In this document: in pieces, positions 1 to 12,200 of the stretch
Position numbering within the stretch: position 1 is the first letter of the stretch
Layout: every line of letters begins with the position of its first letter
Origin: Hemerocallis citrina
Taxonomy: Eukaryota > Streptophyta > Magnoliopsida > Asparagales > Asphodelaceae
DNA length: 64,000 bases
Direction of reading: 5' to 3'
Assembly (NCBI GenBank): GCA_017893485.1
Contig: JACEHZ010000375.1
Coordinates: forward strand, 1 to 64,000
Made by a program: the position numbers and the translations under genes
Notes under the pieces: model-generated
Told to the model about the DNA's origin: nothing
The model's input: the letters and a program-made list of their open reading frames with translations, nothing else
Database searches by the model: none

Positions 1-73
1 AAATCCCCCTCTTTAGTGATCAACTCAACTTATAAGAACAATTATATAACATTAGTTTTACAAAATAAAAGTG

Positions 74-108
74 TTGGTAAGTCAACACTTTTAATGTTGA
101 CTTACCAA
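74..108. promoter_or_regulatory. Inverted repeat covering the exon 11 splice donor
   Basis: TTGGTAAGTCAAC (74-86) and its perfect reverse complement (96-108) flank a 9-base spacer. The right arm contains the exon 11 donor on the minus strand. In the transcript this 13-bp stem would bury the GTAAGT donor and create a second identical donor-like string on the opposite strand. The effect on splicing is inference. Confidence 0.6.
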
Positions 109-403
109 ATCTATCAGCTGCAGAAAGAAAATTCCCCTCTACTGCTGCCCGGAGTCTAGCAGCTAGAACATCATCATATTTTACCCTATAAAAACCAGTT
201 TGCTCAACATTGACTTTAATCCAGAACTTATCAATGTTGGTGGGTCCATCATTTTCCAATTGGCTGATAAACTCAGATATATCCAACTGTTGAGACTGAG
301 ATTCTAAAAGGAAATTCTTGCGACTGTCATATGAACCAAAAGCTATTGTTATTGGAACAGTCCACTGAGCACTCCCGACCAAACCAATGAAAGAAAATTG
401 AGA
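106..403 (-). CDS. APM1: APM1-like exon 11
   Basis: Begins [20 protein letters not shown] and continues [12 protein letters not shown], then [18 protein letters not shown], ending AADRF plus one base. The N-x-x-Q-x-G-F-Y-R-V-x-Y motif is typical of the start of the M1 beta-sandwich and C-terminal region. 298 bp, phase 1 out at a consensus GTAAGT donor; later exons are off the left edge. Confidence 0.9.
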
Positions 404-848
404 CTGCAAATACCATAGTTTAGTGTCAGATAGGATGGAAATAGAAGCTATTCATGTACGTATATAAAATATAGTTCTGAAAATTAAGTAGATTAATTAA
501 TCACCATTCTTTTTTTTTAAATTGAGGAAAATCACCATTCATTCTTATTCTATTTCAGAACTAATTACAAACCTGTTCAAACTCTAACAAGTAGTCACTG
601 CATTTTACATTGACGACCGGATATCCCTTTTGCTTTGTCCATGTCTCCATCATTTTCTTTAACTAGAACACCAGATTCTGCCGAGATAACATCCCACAGA
701 TCTTCAGTCCTTGCATTCTGATGAGCATATCTTTTCATGTATGAGGCTAATGATTTCTAAAATCACGCAGAGAATGCACAAATTAGAAATTAACACAAAA
801 ATCTTACTGACAACATGTACAAGATATAACCTGAGCAGCATGGGCACC

Positions 849-913
<65 letters not shown>

Positions 914-3216
914 AGAATACAGGTAATCAAAAGGATACAAGAAAATTTACATGACGCATTGGTAATGTTCAATACTATCATAATTAGAAAGCAAGATACC
1001 CTATATCAGAAGAAAAAATAATGATGTTCAGATGAGAACAACCAAAAAGAATGTATAAATCATTAGTACTTTAGATTAATTTTCTCTTATCTTACATGAA
1101 TAATGAGTATGCGCAATAGTACTTCTAATCAAAGTTGTCAAATTGACATTTGTGTTGTGCATCATTTCCTTGCTTACTGCTTAGTGCTTGGTATTTGTAT
1201 CATAAGATATATTGTGATCAGATCAGAACTAAATCAATTAATTACCCAACTATATATATGAACATATTCCCCAAACTACACATAAATTTAAGGTAATATA
1301 GTTAAGAGAGACAAGAAAACATGCAGGTTTTCTACTATTGGATGCTGAAGAACTAAAAAGACAATTCAATATGACATAAAACATAGTAAATATTGCATAC
1401 ATAAACAAAAAATACAGCAATTTTAAAGAAGTCAATCATAATATAAACATGAAACAGATGTTGTAATGCCCCTGGCTTTTCATCCAAGGTGGTGTGCCTT
1501 TCAACATTCAACAATCTCAAAAGAATCAAAGAGGGGGCAAGAGGAAGGAAAGAAAGACCCAATACCTAAACAATCTGTGCTCAAACCAAATTTTGCATAT
1601 CATGTTTCATACAATATGTAATACTTGTCGTACAATAATATAGCCGGCCGATATCTTGTGTATGATATTATATATTTGTGTTGACGGCATCAATATTGCA
1701 CAGCTTTTACAACACTAACTTAAATAAAGTACATTTATGTAGGATATAATTTAGCTGAAGATAATTTATAATGTTTTATACATCAAACAATTTATAGAAA
1801 ATCAACAATTTTATGCAAAGAAAAAAAGAAGAAATCATAAAATGCGGTCTCCATAAATGCCACCCACAAAGCATGAAGACCCATCAAGGTCCTGCATATA
1901 AGAAGAATCTCACCTGAAATACATCATTGCCAAGATACGCTTGCAGCATTCGAATGACAGATGATCCTTTCTTGTAACTTATTGCATCAAAAATTTGGTC
2001 AATCCCACGAGCTTCCAATACTTCAACCTGAAATATACATTTAATCAATTGTCTTAAATAGTGTAGGCAATTACTTGGGATATTAAATAAGATAAAAGTC
2101 AAGGATATTTAAACATGCTTCTTTTCCTCATCCACCTCAGCATTCTCAATATCCGTGTTTCTTAATTTTCAAACAAATGAAAGTAACTTCTGATATTAAC
2201 TAATACGCCAGCTCATGAGCAAAAAAATGATGTTAAGAGTTTGATTTCGGTTTTATGTGATAGAAGGAAATATATAGTAGCTGTGAAGCTTCCCTCTAAA
2301 TTCTTCCCACTCTTACAGCATCATCTAACCTGCATTTCTCTTCAACAGTTGTAGGTGGCCGCTAGAGAGTTAATTTTCTTTTTTCTTATTTCCTATATTG
2401 CTGAAAAAGGAATTTGCGGGAGAACTTATAAGGAGAAATAATTACCTCAATAGGGTGTGATTCCGTGAGGGCATCCAACTTTAGTCCTCCAACGGTTTCA
2501 TCTAAGAACTGTTTCCAAATTTTCCAGTCAGGGAAAAATGCATCAGCTGCTAAGTAGCTCACCTGAATGTTCCATCAACAATCAGTTAATAATCATGTAG
2601 AAAATACCTAACAATAACGTCATCATATTTTAAATGGAAAAAATATAACTTCCAACAATTACCCATGTTGCAAACCCTTCATTAAGCCATAGATGAGTCC
2701 ACCATTCCATCGTTACAAGGTTCCCAAACCACTGATGTGCTACTTCATGTGCTACAACAGTTGTAACCTTGATTAAAAAAGATTTACTATTTCAGATTAC
2801 ACAGCAACAAAAACCATAGAGAACAAAATAATAGCAAAACAATCATAAAGAAAAGCTAAACTTTCAAAAGAAACTCAATTCCACACTGATAGAATAGAAA
2901 TACAAAGGGCAAATTACAGTAAAGTAACTAAACTCATTTTCCTTTTTACTCTACTACTATGAACTTGTTTTATTGCTTGTGCCTATAATTAACTGGTTTT
3001 TCTGTTGTATTTTAGTACCATGAACTTGTTTTGCCTTTTTTACTTTGCTACCCTAGTTCATAGTAGTAAAAAAAAAAATAGTAGAGTTAAAAAATAAAAC
3101 AAGCTCATGGTAATTTATAGTTCTACAGTAATTTACCCAAATATAAATTCTCAACCCTCACTACAACTGAGGCTGTGGTAGGGTCAAATCACATAATTTT
3201 CAGTTTAAAAGTGTGT

Positions 3217-3261
<45 letters not shown>

Positions 3262-6200
3262 GGAATTTGCGACAAGAATAATCAATGGCAAGGAAATGCA
3301 TATCAAGATCATTACCCATTCTTTATTTGCAGCTGCAGAGAAACTTTCATCATATAGAAATGCAGTATCACGAAAAGTAATTAACCCAAAGTTTTCCATT
3401 GCACCACCAGAAAAGTCGGGGATTACGACCAAATCCAATTTAGGAAGAGCATATGGCACTGAAAAGTATCTGCATCATTCCAACAGGTAATATAGGATTA
3501 CGACAAGTAAAACAAGTATGTCTATACCACAATATAATGTATAAGTTTGAGAATGTTCCCAAAAGATTCCATCCACCAATTTTTCCTTAGGCGGACAAAA
3601 ATAAAAAATAATTTAGAAGTATTCTGGAGAAAGAATAAAAAGCCGACTTTCACCAGTACTTAAAGTTAAAACTACATGAAAAAGAAAAGGGGAGAGATGG
3701 ATGCAAAGATTAAAACAAAGAAATTACCCACATTTTAAAAAACTCAAGGGACCTCATAGCAATATCAAGGCCAAACTTTCCATGCTGACTCTTGCCAATT
3801 GGACAGTATGCACATACTCTAACCCCTAGATTCATATAAATGATTGTTAGTGGTACAGCTTAAAGAATGCCTCAAAAACCAATTTGAGCACCATTTTGCC
3901 TACCATCAGATGTTGAATGTTCAACATAATCAAATAAACCAACAACAACAGCAACTAAATACGTTGACATAATCGGTGATTCCTCAAAATGTAGAGTCTT
4001 TGAGAGCCCGTTGACAATTTCTTCACCGACTGGCATGTTAGATAATGCCGTCAATTCCCTAGGAATTACCAATGTTATTTTGAATGTAGCCTGTAGACAA
4101 TATTTTAGTACAGATAAATTGAGAGTATTTAAACAAATACATTCCGAGAAAATAGCAACAATCTTACATCTACCAATGTACTGTAAAAGAAGAAATGGTA
4201 ACACAACAGAGATAAATGTCATAATGGAAGAAGAATCTAACATGGGATCTTTCACAGAGATCATCTAAATTCCTCTTCATCAAAATAAGTAAATTGAGCA
4301 ATGGGATATACTTGCAATAATGAGAATAGAAAGTGCAACTGAATCTCTTTCTAGAAGAAGGAAAAGTGATGCATCTGTACCTTTCAATCAGCACTGGATT
4401 TGTGAATGCATACACCGGCTGTGCATGTTTTCTGTAAAACTTGTACCAACATGCCCACATTGGGCATTGGATAGTATGCACAAGGAATGGAGTATGTTTT
4501 AATGTCTCTTTATAATATGACATTAAGAATGTGGAGCCAACATAATTTTAATACTATATGCATAGGGATAGGGTAGACGGCCCCACCACATAGTGGTATG
4601 GGCGATGCCAAATGTACACACTCCTCAAACAAATGAAGTAGTATATATGAATTGTCAAAACTCAAAAGGTCCAAAATTTTGAGTGATTAAGAGAGGGGGA
4701 AAAAAGAAACAGTTCCTCTCTCCCTTTTCTAATGTAAAACGTAATCCTAAATAGAGAATTTTCAAGAATCTTAAACGATTAATTTTACCAACATGTAGTG
4801 CGGATCAAAGTTAGAATTTTAAACAATTAATCGGTTTGATGGATTTCCAAGAATTGAATTAAGTTTAACCAGCCCAATTAATAATTCAGTTCTAACAATC
4901 AATAATTAAATTCCTAAGCGTTCTTAGCTAGTAAAAGATTCAATATTGATTCCTACTCTAATTAGGCAAGTAGCACACTCAATCTCGATATTTGTGATCG
5001 ACAGTTAAATTAAATAATATAATAGAAATGATAAAGCAGTATAACACAAATATTTGAAAAGTGGAAAGAGTATACCGAGGTTCGAAGAAACCAGCGTTAG
5101 ATCTCGGGTTGGCAGCAACGCCGAACACAGCAATCAGCAACAACAGTAAGAGAGAGACAGCAGCAACAGAGTCAGCAATGGCAACAGCTAGGGCAACGGT
5201 GGCGGCGGCGCTGGCTGAGGGCAGCGGTAGCGCTGGCTGAGGGCAGCGACGGGGGTCGACGCGGAGAGGTGGGTCGACGGCGGCGTCGACGGAGACAGGA
5301 GGGTCGTCGGGATTTAGTGGTTTTGGCTGTAGCTGGCAATCAGAAACAGGAAAGGAAGAGGAGGTCGATGAGGCAGTCGGGGAGTTGGTCGGGTGGTAGG
5401 GAAAAGGCAGCGAAGACAGAAGAGGATGAGGGGGATGGTGGTGGTGCGGGTGGCAGGCGACGAAAATGGAAGAGGATAAGGGGGATGGTGGTGGTGTGGG
5501 TGGCAGACGACAGGGGCGGCGAGGAGGATTTGGGGGGGGGTTCGGAAATCGATTGAGGGAGAGGAAGAAGATGAAGAGGGATTAGGGTTTGGGTTTAATT
5601 ATATTTGGGGGATTAGGGTTTGATTTTTAATTTGGGAAATTAAGGTTAGGAATTTGTATTGAATTTGGGAATTTGGGGGTAGTTTTAGAGTTTATCACAA
5701 ACCCTAAAAGTTTAATAGGATTTATCACAAACCCTAATAAGTTGGATCTCAATTGTATCACAAAAAAGAGAGATGAAGAGCAAAACTCAACATAATAAAT
5801 TTTTAATCAAGAATGACATACTTTCTCATTAATCTCAAAGCCTATATATAGGCTCAAAACAAATCTTGATACAAATCTCAAAATATTCTAAAATCTCAGA
5901 AATATTCTAATGCATAAAAAAAAGATTACATATAGCTATAATTGCCAAAAACAAATATGGTACTGAAATAAAATACTAAACTAAATAGAATGGATGTCCT
6001 CATCATTCTCTCTGGGTGGGAGAGAGCTCGACCCAGTCGAGTCAAAACCAGTGATCCTGTTATGGTGCTCCAAAAGATCTGGATCCAGTTGCGGGAGCTC
6101 CTCACGATCACTGCAAGTGTCATTCGACTTCGGCTTGTTCTTCCACCTCACCAAATACATGTGCATATCATCTCTTGTAGAGATTATCGGATCATCTAAA

Positions 6201-9200
6201 ATATTATTCAATTCCTCTGTCGGTGGGTAAATAGTATCAGGTAGAGGGGTAAATGTGAAAATCTCACCATTAGACTGCAAGGTAGGCTCATCTATAAGAA
6301 AATTTCTAGGGCTGAATTTTGAGCCTTCATAGAGTACTAGATCGTCAATAGTGAAAGTCTTACTTATGCCAAAATCTTCAGGAAGGTCAACGACATAGGT
6401 ATTATCATTGATTGTATGAAGAATTTTAAATGGACCTGCAGCACGTGCTTTCAACTTCGTAACGGATCCAGCTGAAAACCATTCCGGACGAATCCCAACC
6501 ATCACTTCGTCACCAATATCAAAAATTATAAATTTCCTTCTAGTATCTGCTATTAAATTGTAGTTAAAATTATTCTCATTAAGTTCCTAGAAAATTTCTC
6601 TATGAAAGTCATGAATGTGATATGCAAATGTGGGTGCAGATTCTGTGACTCTAGGATGTTCTAACATATGGATAAAATCTATAGGCTGCCAAGTGACTTG
6701 GGAAGAAATGGGTGACTCAGGTACACTCAATGAAGGTGACTGAACAGACTGAATACAATTGAGAGACTGGTCATCCTCTTTTTCATCAAAGTCATCACTT
6801 ATATTAGATTCATAGGTAAACTCATTGTCGGGCTCATCAGCAATCACTGCGGTACCCTCTACTATATTGATCCTACTTGGGCTGGGACAGTTGCCAACAA
6901 CATGGTTGTATCCCTTACATTTATAGCACTTAGTGAGAGGATCAATCTTAGAATAGTCTCTTCCAGTGTTCTTACCCGTGTTGTCATTTCTAAGTGGATA
7001 GGAATTTGAAGTATGTTTGTTTGGGTAAGACTTGTTAGGGTATTGAGGATAGGAGTGCTCAGGTCTAGAGGGATCAGGAGGATTCATTCTGGAGGAATGA
7101 TCCATCGAATCGCTGGACTTGCAATGGGAACTTGCTTTGAGGGAATCCATATCGAGGACAAGAGAATAAGCTGCCGCTAATGAGTCCACATTTCTATGAA
7201 TTAGCTCGTTCCTCAGATCAGCTCGTAATCCAGCCCTGAACCTAGAGAGAGTTTGTTCTTCACTCTCTTTACCTAAAGCATTGCACCGAATAAGAAAGTC
7301 ATCAAATTTATGAACATATTCTTGTGTGGATTCACTTCCTTAATAAAATTGGTTCCACGAATCTAGCAATCGGGTGTGGAACGATAACGGTACATATCTC
7401 TCAGTGAGCTTCTCTTTCATGGCTTCTCAAGTGGCTATGGGTACTAGGCATCTGCAGGCATGTTCAAGATTGGTCCAGTGTTGTTAAGCTCTACCCGTCA
7501 ATTTCATATTAGCAAATTTAACATTCAGGGCTTCACTCATGTCAAACCACACAAAGTAGTGGTCCATCGCACGGATCCAATCAAGATAAGTTTGGAGTTC
7601 CATGTGGCCTTCAAAATGAGGAACGTCAGCCATAACGTTCTTCTTATATTGTTCGTCAGGGTCACGTTCTTGACGTCGATCGTCACGAACATTTCCTTGA
7701 GGAATCTGACGATTAGCATGAAGCTCAGGGGCAACAATTTGATTCAATTCCACTTTCTCAAGCCTCTGATTGATATTGGCACGAGGTGCTTGAAGCTAGG
7801 GTAGCGGAAATATCAGAGTTGTCCATTTTATGTCGGGGAGGTCTAGGGTTCCTAATTTGGTGATTTGGAAGGGATAAGAAAGGCTCTTCAAGATCTGGGA
7901 TGGTGCTGCGAAGATGCATTCACCAAAAGTGGAAAACTAGGAGTCATGTGTGTGCTAGTTTTTTTTTTTAATAATACATCTAAAATAATCTAAAATAAAG
8001 AAAGAAAAAAATAAAAGACTACTCGACCCTAAATGAATGCAAAAAATTGATGCTTAAATGATGCAAAAACTAGGGTTTTAAGAATCTTCGCTCTGATACC
8101 AAAATAATGTAAAACGTAATCCTAAATAGAGAATTTCCAAGAATCTTAAATGATTAATTTTACCAACATGTAGTGCGGATCAAAGTTAGAATTTTAAACA
8201 ATTAATCGGTTTGATGGATTTCCAAAAATTGAATTAAGTTTAACAAGCCCAATTAATAATTCAGTTTTAACAATCAATAATTAAATTCTTAAGCGTTCTT
8301 AGCTAGTAAAAGATTCAATAATGATTCGTACTCTAATTAGGCAAGTAGAACACTGAGTCTCGATATTTGTGGTCAACAGTTAAATTAAATAATATAATAG
8401 AGATGATAAAGCAGTATAACACAAATGTTTAAAAAGTGGAAAGAGAGTACCGAGGTTCGAAGAAACCAGCGTTAGATCTCGAATTGGCAGCAACGCCGAA
8501 CACAGCAATCAGCAACAGCAGTATGAGAGAGACAGCAGCAACAGAGTCAGCAATGGCAACAGCAAGGGCGACGGCGGCGGCGATGCTGGCTGAGGGCGGC
8601 GACGGGGGTCGACGCGGCGAGGTGGGTCGATGGCAATGTCGACGGAGACAGGAGGGTTGTCGGGATTTGGGGGTTTTGGTTGTGGCTGGCGATCAGAAAC
8701 AGGAAGGGGCGAGGAGGTCGATGAGGCAGTCGGGGAGTTAGTCGGGTGGTGGGGAAAAGGAGGCGAAGACGGAAGAGGATGAAGGGGATGGTGGTGGTGC
8801 GGGTGGCAGGCAACGACGATGGAAGAGGATGATGGGGCTGGTGGTGGTGTGGGTGGCAGACGACGGGGGCGGCAAGGAGTTGGAAGGGTTTCGAAAATCG
8901 ATGGAGGGGGAGAAAGAAGATGTAGAGAGACTTGGGTTTGGGTTTAATTATATTTGGGGGATTAGGGTTTGTTTTTTAATTTGGGAAATTAGGGTTAGGA
9001 ATTTGTATTGGATTTGAGGATTTGGGGATTTGGAAATAGTTTTAGAGTTTATCACAAATCCTAAATGTTTTTAGGATTTATCACAAACCCTAATAAGTTG
9101 GATCTTAATTGTATCACACAAAGGAGAGATGAAGAGCAAACCTCAACACAATAAATTTTTAAACAAGAATGACATACTTTATCATTAATCTCAAGGCCTA

Positions 9201-12200
9201 TATATAGGCTTCAAACAAATCTTGATAAATCTCAAAATATTCTAAAATCTCAGAAATATTCTAATGCATAAAAAAAAATTACATATGGCTGATGTGCCTA
9301 ATTTATATACAAATAGTTGTACTCATTTACCAATTAAAAGTGCTTGTTTTCGTTGATATTGTCTATAATTCATCTTATTTCTATAGGATTTCATTTAATT
9401 AATTATTTTTGAAGAAATAATATTTTTGATGCAAAAAGTAAAGATTTGTGGAAAAAATCAACAAACAAAGTAAAATAATGGATTTATCAATTTTTATTGT
9501 TTTGTTGAGTTAAAAGTGCGACAAATAATTTTAAAAGGATTTTTTATAAGCTAATATAATTTGTAGTTAGTTTAATTAATTTTAAACTAATTAATTTTAT
9601 TTTATTTAAAAATCCTAATTTCTGCTATTATATTGTTTATGCAGAAGCACGTGGTGGACAGAAAAGAAAGAAAAGAAAGAAAGAGAAATAAATAAAATGC
9701 TGGATTAAAAAGGAAGGAAATAAAGAAAGAGTGGACTTTTATGCAAAAAGTACAAACCCTAAACTCCTCCGTTCTCTATAAATACAAGCAAAGGCAGATA
9801 AAAGAACTCAAGAGGTGACGGCTCACTATTAAAAAAATAATAATAATAATAAACAGAGAGAGGAAAGAGAGAGACTCCTCTTCTCTCTGTTCTGGCGCAC
9901 AGATCAAAACGAAGAGAGAGAGAGGGAACAGCACACAGGCACTCAAGGACAGAGAGAAGGTCTTGGTTTGACTGGGTTCTTCTTCGGTTCGCACTCCAAT
10001 ACACAAAGAAACAAGAACAGCACGTGCGACAGGTGCACACTTGGGCTCCTTCTTCTCTCTGGCGTGGACAAAGCGACAAGAACAGCACGCGCTGAATCCA
10101 AGGGCGACTGACGTGGCACGCGGTTTCGGCTGACAGACTTGGGGTTCGGTTTTCGATATAGAGAGAACAGAGACTTGGGTTTGCATTATTTTTAATACAT
10201 TTTTTGTATATGTTGTTCTCTATATTTTTTTTATGCAATCCAAACATTTTTATTAATTGCAAAATGAACATGAACTGAATTTATTGTTCTAGAGGCTAAG
10301 ATGTAGCCGAGTTTTGTAGAACACAAATTTTAATTCCTTATTACTACTCTATTTTTCCTGATTGTGTTTTAATTTTTATTATTTATGCGTACAACATGGT
10401 GGATAGACATTTGTATGATTTTTCAAATCATAAAGAGACCGAACAGGTTATTTGTGATTAATAAAAATTAACACCATATATTGGAGGACGTGACCGTTAA
10501 GAAATCCAATTTCTCAATTAATAATTTGATGGATAGGCGAAGAATTAGTTGAGAATAATTTTTAGACTACGTGGATAGAGTGGTTAATATCTTTAGAATT
10601 TTGGTCTACAATTTGGAAAGATAAAATCTTTAATTCATAAGGAGTTATAATTTGTGTGTGTGATAAACGAGGTGAACCAAAAGCCCTAGAACAAATTTTA
10701 CCATTAAACTAATTACAAGAGCTTCATAGTTTCACAGCCCTCTCCCTCTTCACCAATTTAGTTAGTTTAAGTAGATTAAGTTAATTTAGTTGTTTTATTA
10801 TTTATAAAATCCGATCTTCCAAATAGTGATTCATCTAGCGATATCGGTACTCAGTAAAATATCTAGTCCCTGTGGGTTCGACACTCTACTCATCTATCTA
10901 TATTACTTGTGCGATTTTGTACACTTGCAAATTCAACATCAATGGCTATAATTGCCAAAAACAAATATGGTACTGAAATAAAAAACTAAACTAAATAGAA
11001 TGGATATCCTCATCAATTTTCCTATTCATATGTGATATGGGAAAAAATAGAACCAAATCGGAACCGTTCAAATCGGGCACGAACCTTAAAGCCCTAAGGG
11101 GTAAAGGGGTAAGTTCGCTAACAACGGGTCTATAAATGGGGAATGGGTCTCTTTCAAGCCCAACAGCCCAAAACGGGTTTGTCTTCCTAGGTTGTCCTAC
11201 CAGCCCAATAAAAATGGATCCAGATTATTTAAACTCATAATTATTCATAAGAGACGGTTCAAAAACTGTATCTCTTATCCTGAGTGGAGTTTAAACTCTC
11301 CTCAACCACTCTTATCTCTTCATGAAGAAGAGATAACTGGTTAATCCAAAAATACCAGAAAGTAGAGATAAATCATTATCTTGAAACTGACCAAAGCAAC
11401 TATAAATACTCCCCTACCTCCACCAGAAACAAGTAATCAATATTTTCTCCACAAAAATCTCTCGGTCTTCTTGATTTCTGACTTGAGCATCGGAAGGCTT
11501 GTCGCCGGGATTAACCCCGGTGTTTCAAAAATTTTGCAGGTCAGCGGAGGCGATCGTCACCACACGAACCAAATCCGACGGCGCAAACGAGTCAGATCGA
11601 AAAGTCAATCGCAGTCAAAGGTAATTAACATTGTTGAAAGTCAAAAGGTCAGTTCTTGATTGTTTCTCAAAAGAATCAAACATCATTTGATTGTTCCCAC
11701 ACCGAAATAAGCAACAACAGATTGATGCCGTCTGTGGGAACAGCAAAAAAATTCTGACCATAACTCGTCGGTAAAAAACTACTTTCAGCCATGCCTCCTA
11801 AGGGGAAAGGAAAGGCGGCGGCCTCAAGTCGACGGACCAACCCTCTTCCTCCACCTCCTCTTGAGGACCTTCCTCCCGCCTTTCAACAAGTGCAACCTCA
11901 GCAAGAAGAGTCTCCTTCAGCAAATTCAGTCTCCCTTCGGAGGAGTTGCACCGAGAGGCTCCAGCCGAAGCCGTCCTGAACCATCTGCAAGACCCTTCGT
12001 CGAAAACAGAGGTTCAACTTACACCTCGACTCTTTCTGTGTTGCCTCAACCACAACCAGACCTCTATCAGATCATCATCAATCCCAAGCAGGGGTCTGAC
12101 CTCCGAGCCCGACTCAACGAGAGGAGAACTCGTGAAGAAGCCCCCCATCCAGAACAGCGGGGATGTAGGCGAAGCCCTTCCCCTCGAAGGCCACGATCCA

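Larger units (their letters stand above)
4730..11015 (-). mobile_element. Element A: non-autonomous chromovirus-type Ty3/Gypsy LTR element
   Basis: Two LTRs (4730-6005 and 8105-11015, the latter interrupted by a solo LTR) flank about 2.1 kb. LTR ends read TAATGTAAAAC...CCTCATCA on the plus strand. A primer-binding-like string (reverse complement of TGGTATCAGAGC, as for initiator Met-tRNA) sits at 8090-8101, so the element runs on the minus strand, in the same sense as the host gene. The interior keeps gag and the integrase tail with chromodomain, but protease, RT, RNase H and the integrase core are missing. TTTTC precedes the left LTR (4725-4729) and recurs at 11017-11021, a possible target duplication offset by one base. 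Confidence 0.85.

Noticed and set aside
790..981. Minus-strand open frame with a Leu-Ser repeat
   Set aside because: It is the (GA)n microsatellite read through; no homology outside the repeat.
3175..3357. Plus-strand open frame with poly-Gly
   Set aside because: Produced by the G-run in intron 6.
4170..4523. Open frames on both strands in intron 3
   Set aside because: No family resemblance, AT-rich intron composition, and not conserved with exons on either side.
5269..5556. Arg/Gly-rich plus-strand frame
   Set aside because: Lies in the G-rich part of an element A LTR; the homologous frame in the other LTR differs. Not a gene. The same applies to 8436-9017 and 40334-40938.
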